Shown one piece after another: positions 1 through 11,289 of a stretch of DNA of 64,000 nt; positions within the stretch are counted from its first letter, which is position 1, and every line of letters starts with the position of its first letter. Location of the stretch: the NCBI GenBank assembly GCA_963556145.1, contig OY744473.1, forward strand, positions 3,906,001-3,970,000. The letters run 5' to 3'. This DNA comes from Hygrocybe punicea. Its lineage: Eukaryota; Basidiomycota; Agaricomycetes; Agaricales; Hygrophoraceae. Under the pieces are notes generated by a model that had not been told where the DNA came from, made no database searches, and saw only the letters and a program-made list of their open reading frames with translations. A program made the translations under genes and the position numbers.

Positions 1-2650
1 TCCCATGCACCGTTACCCCTCTGTAGTCTTTTGGGCATTTTCCTTTACATATAGCTAACATACGTCTGCCTTTACATATATTAATTAGGGCCTTATGTAG
101 TGGTTTGGGTCATGGTATACATGCAATCAAAAACGCCAATCATTGATGATCGCCACCGCTGGAACCTTGAACCACCAGTAGGGCTTCGCCCCCTCCCCCC
201 TCTCCCCCCCAAAAGAAAATCCCAGGCCCTGATGGTGGTGGTGGTGATCATGATGATATCGATATCGATAATCATAAGTAATTTATACAATAATACCGTG
301 CAATCACCAAATTATTTTTTGTTTTGTTTTTAAATACATTACTTATTACCTTAACAAAATCCGAGACACCATCTCGTCGACGTTGACGTCGACGTCCCTA
401 CCACCCCCGGAAGTAATTTTATCTAATATTTCCAACCCCCCCCCCGCCCATACCCGATTTATTCATTACCGTAATTATTTAATAGTGGATAATCACGCGC
501 AATAGTCGTTTCGGTGGTGGTGGTGGGTGGAACCGCACACCGCGTGGAAAACGTATTTGGCACGGAGGGCGACACCGCAAACGTTATCGGTCTGACTCGG
601 AAAAGTATATATCGAATCCCGACAGTCGAGATGCCGACTCGGGGGGCTGTTTTTAGTAATACCGCATCGCATGGTGACGTGTGTTCAAAATAACCGGTGC
701 CAGTTGGATGTCGTGTGCGAAAGAAGGCAGAAAAAAAAAACGAGTACTTGTGAGTCTGTCAATGATGCCTGTGTCGATGGCAATGTCGATGGCGACGTCG
801 ATGTCAACAGTGAGTCGAAGTTTTCACAGTTGCCAGTTGCCAGTTGCCAGTTGGGTCCAAGTTTTGCGCGCCGCGCCAGGTCCTCAAGGCGGCCTTCAGA
901 CTTTTCTGTGGGTTGTGACGGTGTATGATACGAACTTGTCGCCTGCCCTCCGTCCGCATGGCCGATCGAGTCAATTTTTTTTTCTACCCTGGTGATCATG
1001 ACATGAATCAGAATTTGGTCGTGTAGCGTGCACGCAAAACGCAATGATGGTGGGCCACGGTTCACAGCAGTATACTGTATGACGATACGCATATTGATCC
1101 GACTCGACTCGGGATTACGACTTCTTTTCCACGCGTGTCTTACCGGGCTCCGAGAAGCTCTGCCAGTCAGGAAATTCAATATGAAGACCAAATCATATGG
1201 CACAGTTTTTGCGTGTCTGTGTTTATTCCGTTAGACATCACCAAATAGTTTTCCATCAACTCCTGTACCCAGAAAAGAGGAGGTAGAGGGGCTACGCTCT
1301 TAATGCCTCCGGGCCTGGCCTTGGTCTATGGTAGAGAGGTGGAGAGTTTTTGAGCGCTGAGGTGAGAGTTCATCCGAGCCAGAGTCTCCAAGTGCGTGGC
1401 GCGTGATGTAATTTTCGGTTACCACACTACCACGACCTTTCCCTTCCGCCGCGTTGATTAACGTTGATAATAATTTGACAACATGAAAAACCAATAACAA
1501 ACAAAGAACAAGGTTCAATAATAATCAGCTTTACACGTTTCCCCCATGCAGGTAAGAACGGTAGTAGAAGTGTTCGAGTTTTACTTACATGCATTAATCC
1601 AACACCGAGAAGGCCTTGTTGTCTTGTGTATATGCATATGGGCTCCCGACGTTACGCGTTACGTGTCGTTGGCTCGTTCCGTTGGTTGGCACGCACAAGT
1701 CCCCGTTAGGCACCATGCAAGTTAGAGCAGGGACCCGGTGACCCAGACAAAGTAATTCCGAGTCCGGGTCACCCAAACCGGTGATGTTTCCGATAGCCAA
1801 TACTGGTAATTATTAGGTAGAGAGAGTCAATAACGGTCGCAATGAAACAGCGGCAAGCCTGGCACAGGGCGAGTTGATGAAGATTTTCAAAGTTTGTTGT
1901 GGTTGTTGTTGTCGAGGGGAGCTGAGACCACTCAGGCTGTCGGGTGTTGCACGGTCCTGCGTTCGGGTATTACAAGATCAAAAGCGCTAGATTAAAAAAT
2001 AATTGTTTACGTAATATTATGATCGCGATTGTGTGATTTTCCCAAGCCCGGTTGCCCTGGAGCGGTGCAGGGCATTGTACGGTTATTCATACTCACCGAG
2101 GGGGATCTGCAAGCCAGGTTCAGGTTGCAACCTGTTGCCAGCCAATGGACGCAGTAGTGCTACTATTACCGGTATTATGTCAGTTTTATATGTCGGACGA
2201 CGACCATCGAAAAAACAATTTCATTTTTGTATTCAACAAATTTCGGTACCGCGCACAGCAGTTGCATAAGGAGTTAGACCAGAAATCCCACCGTTTTCAA
2301 TGTTTCGAGCAAGTTGAGGTTACTAAGGCCATGTTCAGTGTGAGACCAGTATCGGATTGATTCCCGGATCCCTGCGCCAGTACGTGGCAAACGTGCGTAT
2401 ATATGGTAAATACAAGTAAGCTGTAAGGATGATGGATGTGTTACACAGCGTAAAGTCGTAAAATACGATTTCGTCAAATTATCGTAAGTTCTGGAATGTG
2501 ATTGTAATGTGATGAGGATGTGCTGGATTAAGAATATGACCGCGGCGTATTTTCGTTGTCTCTGTAGCTTACCAGAATATGCTTAGAATATGACTTCCTT
2601 TGAGAACTTGATGATTTTCGCGTCCCGTGACCTTTTACACGTTGGTAAAC
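1..2650. other. gene-free accessory stretch
   Basis: I see no supportable gene here. Open frames are short and lack family motifs. The stretch holds simple-sequence patches: a GGTGGT-type tract near 230-245 and again near 515, a GATATC/ATCGAT run at 255-270, C-runs near 190-210 and 437-447, and a triple CCAGTTG repeat at about 831-855. It may contain the 5' flank of the downstream transposase gene, but no terminal inverted repeat could be identified. Confidence 0.6.
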
Positions 2651-2702
2651 GAAGCGCGTGCCGGTTATCTCTTGTACTACCTTGCTGCAACTTGCGACGC
2701 TG

Positions 2703-5700
2703 ATGCCTTCAAACGCACTCTGCTCTTGTCTCCGATGCTCTACGAAACCTCTCCTTTTCCGTCAGATTTCACCAGATCTCGCCAGGAAGCATCTCAAGAC
2801 CTATGGACCTGCGCCTGTAACACCACTGGCACGCCCTGCCCCCGGTGGAACTGGGCTTCCATCTGGGTCAAGAAATAATCAACGGGGCAATCCATCACAA
2901 ACCGATGTCGTCCCAGAGCTGTCTGGGGACACAACTGCTTTAGACCACGGTCAGATCAGTGCTTTCTCGGAGGCTGATGATAGCTTTCACGATATCATTC
3001 AAGATTCAGAGACTTCAGGTGCACAAGTTTCTTCGGAAGCTACGAGACGTGAGCCTGTTCACCCATCCGACACTGTGTACAGGACAGTGCAAATGTTGGC
3101 TGGCCCTGAACCTTTCCCTGACGATGAATTGGATAACATTGGCGCCGTTCTTCCGCCCGCATTTCGTGACAAGGAGCCATCGCATGTTCGTATTGCCTAC
3201 CTTCAAGCTGTTATCAACAATGTCTACCGCAATATGCCTGTGATCGACACCACAGAAAACTTGAATATCACCCTCAACGCCTTTGACGCTGCGGGTGTTC
3301 TTCCCGATGCTCCCCGCCCTGTCCGAACGCTCATCAGTGCAAAGCGGCGACTTGGAATCGACCCTGATCAGTGGATCGTGCAGTACGCTATCTGTCCCCA
3401 GTGTTGGAAGCATTATTCGCCACGAGAACTGCTTGAGCTTGATGGACCAGGTTGCTTGGCATCCGAATGTCCTGGGACGATCTACACTGAAAAAAGGGAT
3501 TCAAAAGGGCGCCCGAAGCGCCACCCTATCACGATAATACCTCAGGTATCTCTCATTCAGAGTCTCCGTCGTATGGTCCGTCGCAAAGGATTTCGGAAGC
3601 TCATTCGTGACAATCGAAACACTCCGACTGATCAGAATGAGGACGACGAATTTGTTATGCGGGATATGTATGACGGAAGCATCTGGCACAAATTCAAGAC
3701 CAAAATCAAGCGAGAAGTTGGTAACTATGGGACGGTACGTGATACACCAATCGGAGATGGAGCGGGACAAAACCTCACGGAACACCGCTTTGGATTACAC
3801 CTTGTTATCAACATTGATTGGTAAGTTCAACCAATTTGAGTACCGTAAATTGCCTCTTTGACCACGCTCCAGGTTTGGCTCCCTCGAAAACCGCCCACAT
3901 TCCACAGGACCAGTTTATATATCTATTGCAGACCTCCCGCGTGAGCACAGGTTCCTCCAAGTCAATGTTTGTTGCCCACTGATCACGCCGGGACCACACG
4001 AACCCACATATGAACAACTCACCAACGGGCTTGAACTACTTGCTCGGGACATGGTCCAGCTGAAGAACGGTGACTCAAATTCAGTGATTAGTTGCCATTT
4101 TCACGCTAATATAACTATCTAGGTGTTCAGATGGAGATGTATGATGATGACAACAGAATTATCGTTCAGGAAGAAGTCTACGCCGATATCATTTGTGACA
4201 ACTGCGATACGCCTGGTGCACGCAAGATCTCGGGTACGGCAGGTCATAGTTCCGACATCAATCCTTGTCCGTGGTGCCGATGTGTACTCTTGGATGTAAA
4301 TCGACCACAAGGGTATGATATCAATGGTATTAATTCAGAAAATTTATTGAGCTGTTGATCTTGCTCACAACCCTTGTTTTTTTATAGCCTTTACGCCGCG
4401 AGATGACTATGACATGCTCAAGCAGAAATTCTACTACAAAGATGCATCTGTAAGGCGGCAGGTGGATATTATAATGAACCATGGCGTTCGCTTTTGTGCA
4501 CTTGATTGGATCCCTGGGTGGCGGCCATCGCTACAAACGGCGCTTGACTTCATGCATTGCATTTTTCTCGGTAGGTTTGCATTGCCTTGCTGTTGTGATC
4601 ACTTATACTGACATGATTCCTTCCAGGAATTGTTGCGTTCTTGTTCACCTATGTATTGTTCGGTGCGCACATGTTCTCAGGCCTGGGAGGTGCCGATTCC
4701 CCGAAACGACGATTCGAAAATGTTATTAACTCAATCAAATGGCCGAGCCATATTACAAGGCTACCAAAAAATGTAAGAAATACATATTCTCCACATCGTT
4801 CTCGTTCACATTCTCCTCATAGCTCGGAGAAAATCAATCACTGAAAAAAGCAGATGAATGGCGCCGCCTTTTGACTGTCACGCCAGTCATCCTCTGGTTC
4901 GCATGGCGAGACCAATCAGACAATATCCCTGACACGGAACCCGGAGTTTCAGCAAATGAGAACATTAGCACAGCACATTCTCGAAAGCGGAAAACCCTGT
5001 ACGACGTTATCCTCCTACTTTGCGCAGGAGTCCGCCTACTTTCATCTAAAAATATCACCATGTCTCAAGCTCACGCCGGGCAGACATATTTAGCAAACTA
5101 TTGTCAGCGTCTGCTCTTCCTTGGCGTCAAACTCACGATTAATCACCACCTTGCCATGCACTTCGCGTCCATGATCAAGTTATATGGACCTGTCTACTCC
5201 TGGTGGCTCTTCGCATTTGAGCGGTTCAATGGAATGTTAGAGAAGGTCAAACACAATGGGCATGACGGTGGAAGGATAGAACTCACGTTGATGCGAAACT
5301 GGGTCCAAACCCATCTTATCTACGAGTTCCTCCTCGCAATGCCCCCCGACGCTTCCGTGCATGAACGACAACTAATTGAGCGGCTCATCAAGACCGAGGC
5401 TGCACAAGAACGAGGGGCAATGATGACACAACTAGCCATTTTCCGTAGTGAAGCCTCGGTCGATTCAATGTCACTGCCAAAGGTCTTGTCCAAGCCTGTC
5501 AATCTTCACGACATTCGCCCTGCCAGTCTAACTGGCCACCACTCGGACCTATACACCCTCCTCCTCCAACATTGCCGGCAAATTTGGCCCGACTTACAAC
5601 TCCAGCGTGAATTCTCTCGCGAGCCAGGAACACTGTTTTTAGGCCATCAAGTTGCCCGTCGATTGCCATATATTCGCAAGGACGGGCTTCGCTATGGCTC

Positions 5701-6190
5701 CGTTTCCAACATGCGTACGAAGGCCGATGTTTTCGCATACATCCAACAGGACAACGGTCGTTATCCCATTCAAATTGAGGAACTATTTGTCATTCAAGTA
5801 CCAGGGACCAATAAACCGCCCCACATTTGCGCGGTTACTCGGCAACTCTACTCTGATAATCGGCTTCCTGCACTTCCTTGGGATTTATTGTAAGCAGCAT
5901 CGCATTATTCCTTACCATGCTCTGACCCCTTGTATAGTTCTTCCATCCTCGGTATCCAAATTGCCTATGCTAACCAATTTCATCCACCAGAAGTCATCCC
6001 CGCATCCGCTATTGATTGCCCGCTAGCTCTCATTCCTGTAAGCCTCTTAAACACAGGCGATGATGTATGGATTACGGTTTCTTTTGACCACGTAAGTACT
6101 TCACATTCTCTCACCGTTTTCTCTACTAACAAAAAGAAGTCTGGTACTGAGCCAGATGAAGAGTTCGAAGATGACAATGACAATCTTTAA
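2703..6190 (+). CDS. Tnp2-type (CMC/EnSpm-like) transposase
   Basis: A transposase of the Tnp2 family, which cuts and pastes CACTA-like DNA transposons in the nucleus. By splice signals and frame I read eight exons: 2703-3820, 3873-4069, 4123-4326, 4388-4570, 4627-4772, 4823-5889, 5938-6091 and 6137-6190. The N-terminal third carries a Cys pair block (CPQC around residue 235, then CLASECPG), likely zinc binding. The central part shows the Tnp2-like RFGLHLVINIDWF segment, a second Cys cluster (CDNC ... CPWCRC) and the LDFMHCIFLG segment. The C-terminal half is the long helical region with HHLAMHF and FERFNGMLEKVKHN. The product ends in an acidic tail (EEFEDDNDN). All joined exons stay open, so the gene may be intact. 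The start is uncertain: 2703 is the first in-frame ATG, and an upstream exon is possible. Its stop lies 18 bp from the stop of the convergent gene at 6209-8056. Confidence 0.8.
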
Positions 6191-6208
6191 CACCACAAAA
6201 CATGGCAT

Positions 6209-8056
6209 TCATTCATACATTGAGTCGCTGTCACTGTCGTCAATTGTTTCTGGAGTGATAGGCGCTAAACGTGATCCTCCGGCCCTTGATGCAGTCATAG
6301 TCAAGGTGGAGCCCTCCTTTTCCTTACCTTTCTTAACCCGTTTTCTTCCCTTCTTTCCATCTCCATCCCCAGATTCCTTTACGGTCATGTTCATACGTTT
6401 CCGTTTCAATTTTAACTCTGCTTTGTCTTGAGCCGACTTCTTGAGGAGAACCACCATTTCTTCGGGATCATTCGCATCACCCCAGAGTCGCCCGTTATCA
6501 GCAATCCGACTTGGAAGGTCATGATCGGCATGATCGGAAAGCCAATTTGGATCGATCATCCACCGCCGGGCTCGGCCATTGAGAGTTTTAGTTGCAGGAG
6601 GCGGCAGTTCCTTCGGTTCCCCACGAATCCTCTTCGCAAACTGGCTTGAAGGGCGCACATCGGGTGCAGCATCAATTGCTTCAAATAATTCTTTCATCTA
6701 ACCACTTAATAAGCGCAAGGACACGGGGACAGGAAAGACAATTGACATACGACCATAGAGCGGCTTGTCGGTGCTCGGGATGTGTAAACATTTCTGGTAA
6801 GTTTTCCATCTTCGTAGGTGTCTTCGTCGTCAGACATTTGTTGAAGGGTAAAGGCGTGATTGTACTTTGCCAAGCGCCATTGCGAATCAGCGGGTAAGGA
6901 ATTCCGTTTCCTTTCGCGCATTTCAAGTTTCTGATGTGAATACGACAGGTCAAACCATTTCCTTCATAGCGCATTGGAAGACATACCCCTCGAGCACGGT
7001 TATCTCTCATAGCTCTGCTAAGTTCACCACCTGGCTTCGTCGATTTTTTACCGGTTGTCCCTCTAAATACCTTTTGCAGTGCTTGATATTTTGTAATAAA
7101 CCGAGCTTCAAGGTCGCCTTGTTTGATTTTTTCAAGGTACGGTGCTGCCTCAGAGACATAGTTGCTCCCATGGGATCGTGTAAAGCTCACGATTGTCATG
7201 ATCGATGCATGATTTGCAGGGAATTTATTGGGTTTGTCCCAGTGGAAACGGACTTGACGGACATCTTCAGAGCCATCAACGAACGGTAGGTCGTCCGGAT
7301 CGTCAACGATGATTGGGAAATCGCCCTTTTCGCTCAATTTCGACACTCCAAGGAACTTGCAATACATGAAATGCACAAGTTGCTGTTCGCTGGCTAATTA
7401 ACAGTTTTTCTGTATCATAGATCAAGGTACGTGCCTTTATCTTGCTATGATTTGATGCCTCAACGCTCATTTTTGCCTCGCGTGCTGCTTCATTGACCAT
7501 CTCCACATCACTGGAGTTACTGCTGTCAGATTCTTCCTCACGCGCAACGCCTGAATTGCGTACGGCCGCCTCTTCAGCTGCAGAATGTTTCAGCGCCACA
7601 AATCTTTCTTCAAACTTTTTTTCAGTCTCCCGGAACCGTAACTCCATTTCTGCTTGTGATTTCAATACCTCCGCGCGTAACCTTGCATTTTCTCCATGCA
7701 ATATTTTGATGTTATGCTCAAGGTCATGTATCTTTGTCTCTACCACCACGAACTCACGGCATATGGCTTCCTTGTTAAGTTTTCCACCAGGAACCAGATT
7801 ATATGGTTGTGTGGGCGGGTTTGGCGCTACTGGGAGTACCGGGGCCACCGAAAAGATTTGAACACCTTGTTGAGGGATGCTCGGACAGCCGACTCCAGCG
7901 GGAAACTGTTTCAATTCATCTAAGGTGCAATTTTGCCCATCACTGCGAACTCACAGATACTTGGTTGATCTGGGTTTCTGTTGCAGGGAACAGATAGTGC
8001 TCGTTGGACGGCGCACCAGGCAGAGGCTGCCCTATCACTTTGGGATCAATCTCCAT
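6209..8056 (-). CDS. coiled-coil hypothetical protein, transposase-linked
   Basis: No named function. Five exons can be joined in frame. The ATG at 8056 starts a short exon, and a 49-nt intron (GTGAGT..ACAG) leads to a Pro-rich stretch and a long coiled coil (ENARLRAEVLKSQAEMELR region), followed by an acidic Ser patch (EEESDSSNSSDVEM). A second intron near 7385-7430 is less certain. Then comes a conserved-looking globular part (VRFHWDKPNKFPANHASI; LEARFITKYQALQKV). A 62-nt intron (GTATGT..ATCAG) and a roughly 53-nt intron (GTATGT..GTTAG) precede the basic tail KGRKRVKKGKEK. The pattern resembles multicopy Agaricomycete hypothetical proteins of unknown role. It converges on the Tnp2 gene with 18 bp between stops and diverges from the DUF6698 gene. 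It could be an accessory gene of the transposon or a separate repeat-family gene. Confidence 0.65.
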
Positions 8057-8249
8057 GGCTAGGAATGAATTTCAAGGCGTAAGTTCCCTTTTTGTATGCT
8101 CTTGCCGATGCTTCTATTTAACTTCATCATACACACAGTCGGGTATATTAATTCCTTTAAACGGATAATCAGTAATATCTAGGATGATTAATACAAGCGC
8201 GCTCTCAACGAATCACACAGAGATCTCCCACCACCGACGTTGCCGCAAA
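8057..8249. promoter_or_regulatory. shared divergent promoter region
   Basis: A spacer of about 190 bp lies between the ATG of the coiled-coil gene (minus strand) and the ATG of the DUF6698 gene (plus strand). An alternative in-frame ATG for the latter at 8184 would shorten it to 127 bp. It is AT-rich with pyrimidine tracts and no other gene fits. I infer a bidirectional promoter from spacing only and assign no specific motif. Confidence 0.4.
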
Positions 8250-10501
8250 ATGTCCGAGTCCAACACATTCAGCATCCAATTCCCACCGTCCCACCAATTC
8301 ATGAGTGCTTATACTCAGCAATTCGTGTTTACATTCGTTCCGCAACAACCAGGAGCTATTGTAAGTGGTCGCAGATGATCTCCATATCTCTTTCTCACTC
8401 GTTTGTATCAGACAATCAAGATTGTCTTTCCACCTGCTTTCGACACTGCAATCGTCAGTAACGCTGAGGGGAGATTAGTATACAAGAAGAGAGATCTCCT
8501 TCCCGTTGCAGGGAAAAGACCACGAGCAGATGTGGACGGCCATGAACACACTGGCACTGGCAGCACAACTGAGCCCGAAACTGAGGATGAAGGTGAGCAT
8601 GCACACATTTTTATTAAAGAAATACATTCAGCTATTTACAGGTAATGTAACCTATCATCCAACGAGTTTTGGGGAAGGTGGATGTGTGTTAAAACGAAGT
8701 AAACTGGCATAGTTAAAAAAATGTATTCTTGGGCGGATAAATGATTTGTCAGCACTTAAGTCTTCTGCCCGTACCATCATGACCGACTCTGAAGGTACTG
8801 ATTCGCGCGTTCGATATCTTCTTGAAGGTCTAAACACGCGTAAAAGGACACGGTAAGTGTATTGATTATGTCCTTGGGTTGATTGACGCGTGGTACAGAG
8901 ATGGTGATGGGCCTATTGAGAGGTGTATGCGCGCAGCGCGATGGCTACCGCTCAGCATCGACCCTTTTGTGGATCTTGCAGCAGTGATGAAAGTTGGCTT
9001 TGAGAAGGATAGAGGGGTTGTCAATGACATGAATATCGTGTAAGTATATTTCTTCTATGCGATACATACGATTAACTATATCTCATTTAGGAATGAAAAG
9101 GATCGCGAATATTATGGGTACATATATGAAGAATTCCTCAAGCTTGTCCCTGAAATGCAAGAAGTTGTGAAGTCTTTGGGTAATCAGCCGCAAGCCCTTA
9201 AGATGCTGATTAGCAAGGTGTGCACATATATGTGACTCGTTTTCCTTTTTTCTACTCATAAGCATCTCTAGGTTGTTTCAGCAGCTGGATATGCACGTTC
9301 TGAAGATTCAGGAAGTCTCAAGAGTGCCGGGATTGTCTACTTACCCAAGGACTCTGCCAACGACGCGATTCGTCCTCCGATCTCAATAGATCAAGGAAAA
9401 TCTGCTCGAGGATTCAACCATCCGATGACAGCACGCCTGCTTTGTCCGAAGAAATACCTTGATCGATTTGATCTCCAGCCAGTGTAAGTTTTTCGATTCT
9501 TTCCGTCACAGCATTAATCTCATCATTCTGTACAGCACAATAATGAATTCTTTGCGAGATGGGACTATCAAATTTACAGCAGGCGATTGGCCGACTTTCC
9601 TTTATGATGGACAACAATATGATCCCAAAGAGAAGGACAAGGGATTATTACGAGGGTATGCGCTTGTGCGAGTAAGTACTCTTGCTTTCTCCTCCATTCA
9701 CCATTTCAACCTTATTCGTGCAGACTTACAGGCATATCTTCACCGGCCCTGCGTCCGCCCTGTCATCAAGTGCACGCAAAGGAACCAAACCATCCAAAGC
9801 AAAACTTCACCGGTTACATCGCGTCACAGCACGGACAATAGGATACGCAGCGGTACAGGTAAATTTTTGTTTATGTTGTTCATGCAAACTACTGATGTCT
9901 TGTAAGACTTATTTATGGCTCAGCGCAATGAACCAATGGCAAGACCTCGATGGTGCTTTCAGTCTCAGCAAATTTTTTTCGAACATTGTAAAACTCTTCG
10001 AGGTAGACCCGGAGCACGAGTGGTGCATTGACACCTTGCGGTGGTGGGATGAGTACGTAGTATTTTTCATCTAATCTATATCTCATCATTTATTATTTGA
10101 TTAGACAAGTCCCTGGTCTTCGCCAATGCCACGAATTGGCAGATGTAGCAGTTGACAATGCGGATGAAGACGATCTGAATGACATCCTTGCCGCAAGGGC
10201 TAGCCGCAGGTGTCCAGCCAATCGTGAAGGAGAGTCTTCAATCAATTCGTCCACTAGCAATACGGGATCCTCTGCAAGTACAGGTGCCTCTTCATTCTCT
10301 AACCTGGATTCACACGACGCGGAGGAAAACTTAAGTGACTTGTCAAGTATCGATGACCGTGCAACATCCCCTCCCCGCAATGATCAGGTTAATCCAGGCG
10401 GGAATGCTGAGGATGGCCAACTAGCGTCCCTCCCTGTCATTGCAACCAAGGCCAGAGGGAAGGGGAAGAAGGCCGCGAGAGGGAGGGGTAAGAGGCGCTA
10501 G
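8250..10501 (+). CDS. DUF6698 family protein
   Basis: A basidiomycete-expanded family of unknown function. Exons with ordinary 50-60 nt introns join the N-terminal part (VFPPAFDTAIVSNAEG) to a helical middle (CMRAARWLPLSIDPFVDL; EFLKLVPEMQEVV). The family core follows: YRHIFTGPASA near 9720-9760, HRVTARTIGYAAVQ near 9820-9855, and FEVDPEHEWCIDTLRWWDE near 10000-10050. The C-terminus is Ser/Asp-rich and low complexity and ends in a basic GKGKKAARGRGKRR tail, which would suit nucleic-acid contact or nuclear import. The start may be the ATG at 8184, in the same frame. The gene is read away from the coiled-coil gene. DUF6698 genes are known to be highly multicopy in mushroom genomes, consistent with repeat-borne spread. 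Assignment rests on motif recognition. Confidence 0.75.
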
Positions 10502-11289
10502 TAAAAGGTTCGAGATTCCCGTCCTACTTCTGTTTCTGCATCGCTCGCCTTGGGACTCCCTTCTGCATCGCTCATGTCCTGTTTCTGGATTGCTCGCCTT
10601 CGGACTCTTTGTTGTCATATGTACGCATTCATCCCGGAATGTTTTCAAGTAGGAAATACAATTATTTTTGCACAATGGAATGCATATAAGCGGCTACTAG
10701 TATTAAAGCATGGCCCACCGGATACTTGCCTGCAATGTACCTCATTTCAGACAATGTAAACGGGTTGGTGGAATTTTAAGAACAGAGATATGATAAAATC
10801 TAGTAAAAGGCTTTGTACTATGTGGTACATGATGGGAAGCGTATTGTAAGGAAGTGAAATCGATCACGGAACCTTGTGTGACTTGACACTGCTGGGGATT
10901 TCGTGAGGGAGCGGGAGAACCACCTCCGGAGGCCTAGGAAAATTCACGTCAAATTCCTGTTGAATTTGGAGGACATTCCGGTCAGATTGAGATCATATTG
11001 AAGAAATTTACGGAAATGTGCCTAGAGCTACATTCCGGGCGGATTCTCAGCATATTTTTGTAGATTCTCATGATTTGACGGAAATATGCTCATGTCATAT
11101 TTTGGGCTGATTCGCTGTGTTACGATATGTGCACATCTATTCAGACACATGCGAGAGAAACTTCTTCAGCACGAGCACGGTCACCAAAGAGCCCACACCA
11201 GGTCGCCCAAAGCACTCGCAAGGTCAGAAAGAAAGAAAGAAAGAAAGTTACAATAATATCCTCTCCCACCAGGTTTGACACCTACCTAC
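10502..11289. other. intergenic stretch with ATTCCGG / GGAAATATG motifs
   Basis: No gene is supported. At 10970-11100 short motifs recur: ATTCCGG twice, ACGGAAATRTG twice, and TCATATT in both orientations. Such a cluster could be subterminal repeats of a DNA transposon whose coding part lies to the left, but no clear inverted terminus pairs with the region before 2700. A GAAA tract is at 11229-11246. Confidence 0.35.

Noticed and set aside
671..1234. Frames of 70-170 codons on both strands near the left edge
   Set aside because: Low-complexity and mutually overlapping, without start context or recognisable domains.
2500..11110. A defined single transposon with terminal inverted repeats covering the three-gene block
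   Set aside because: No convincing pair of inverted ends or target duplication could be found by eye, so it is kept only as a hypothesis.
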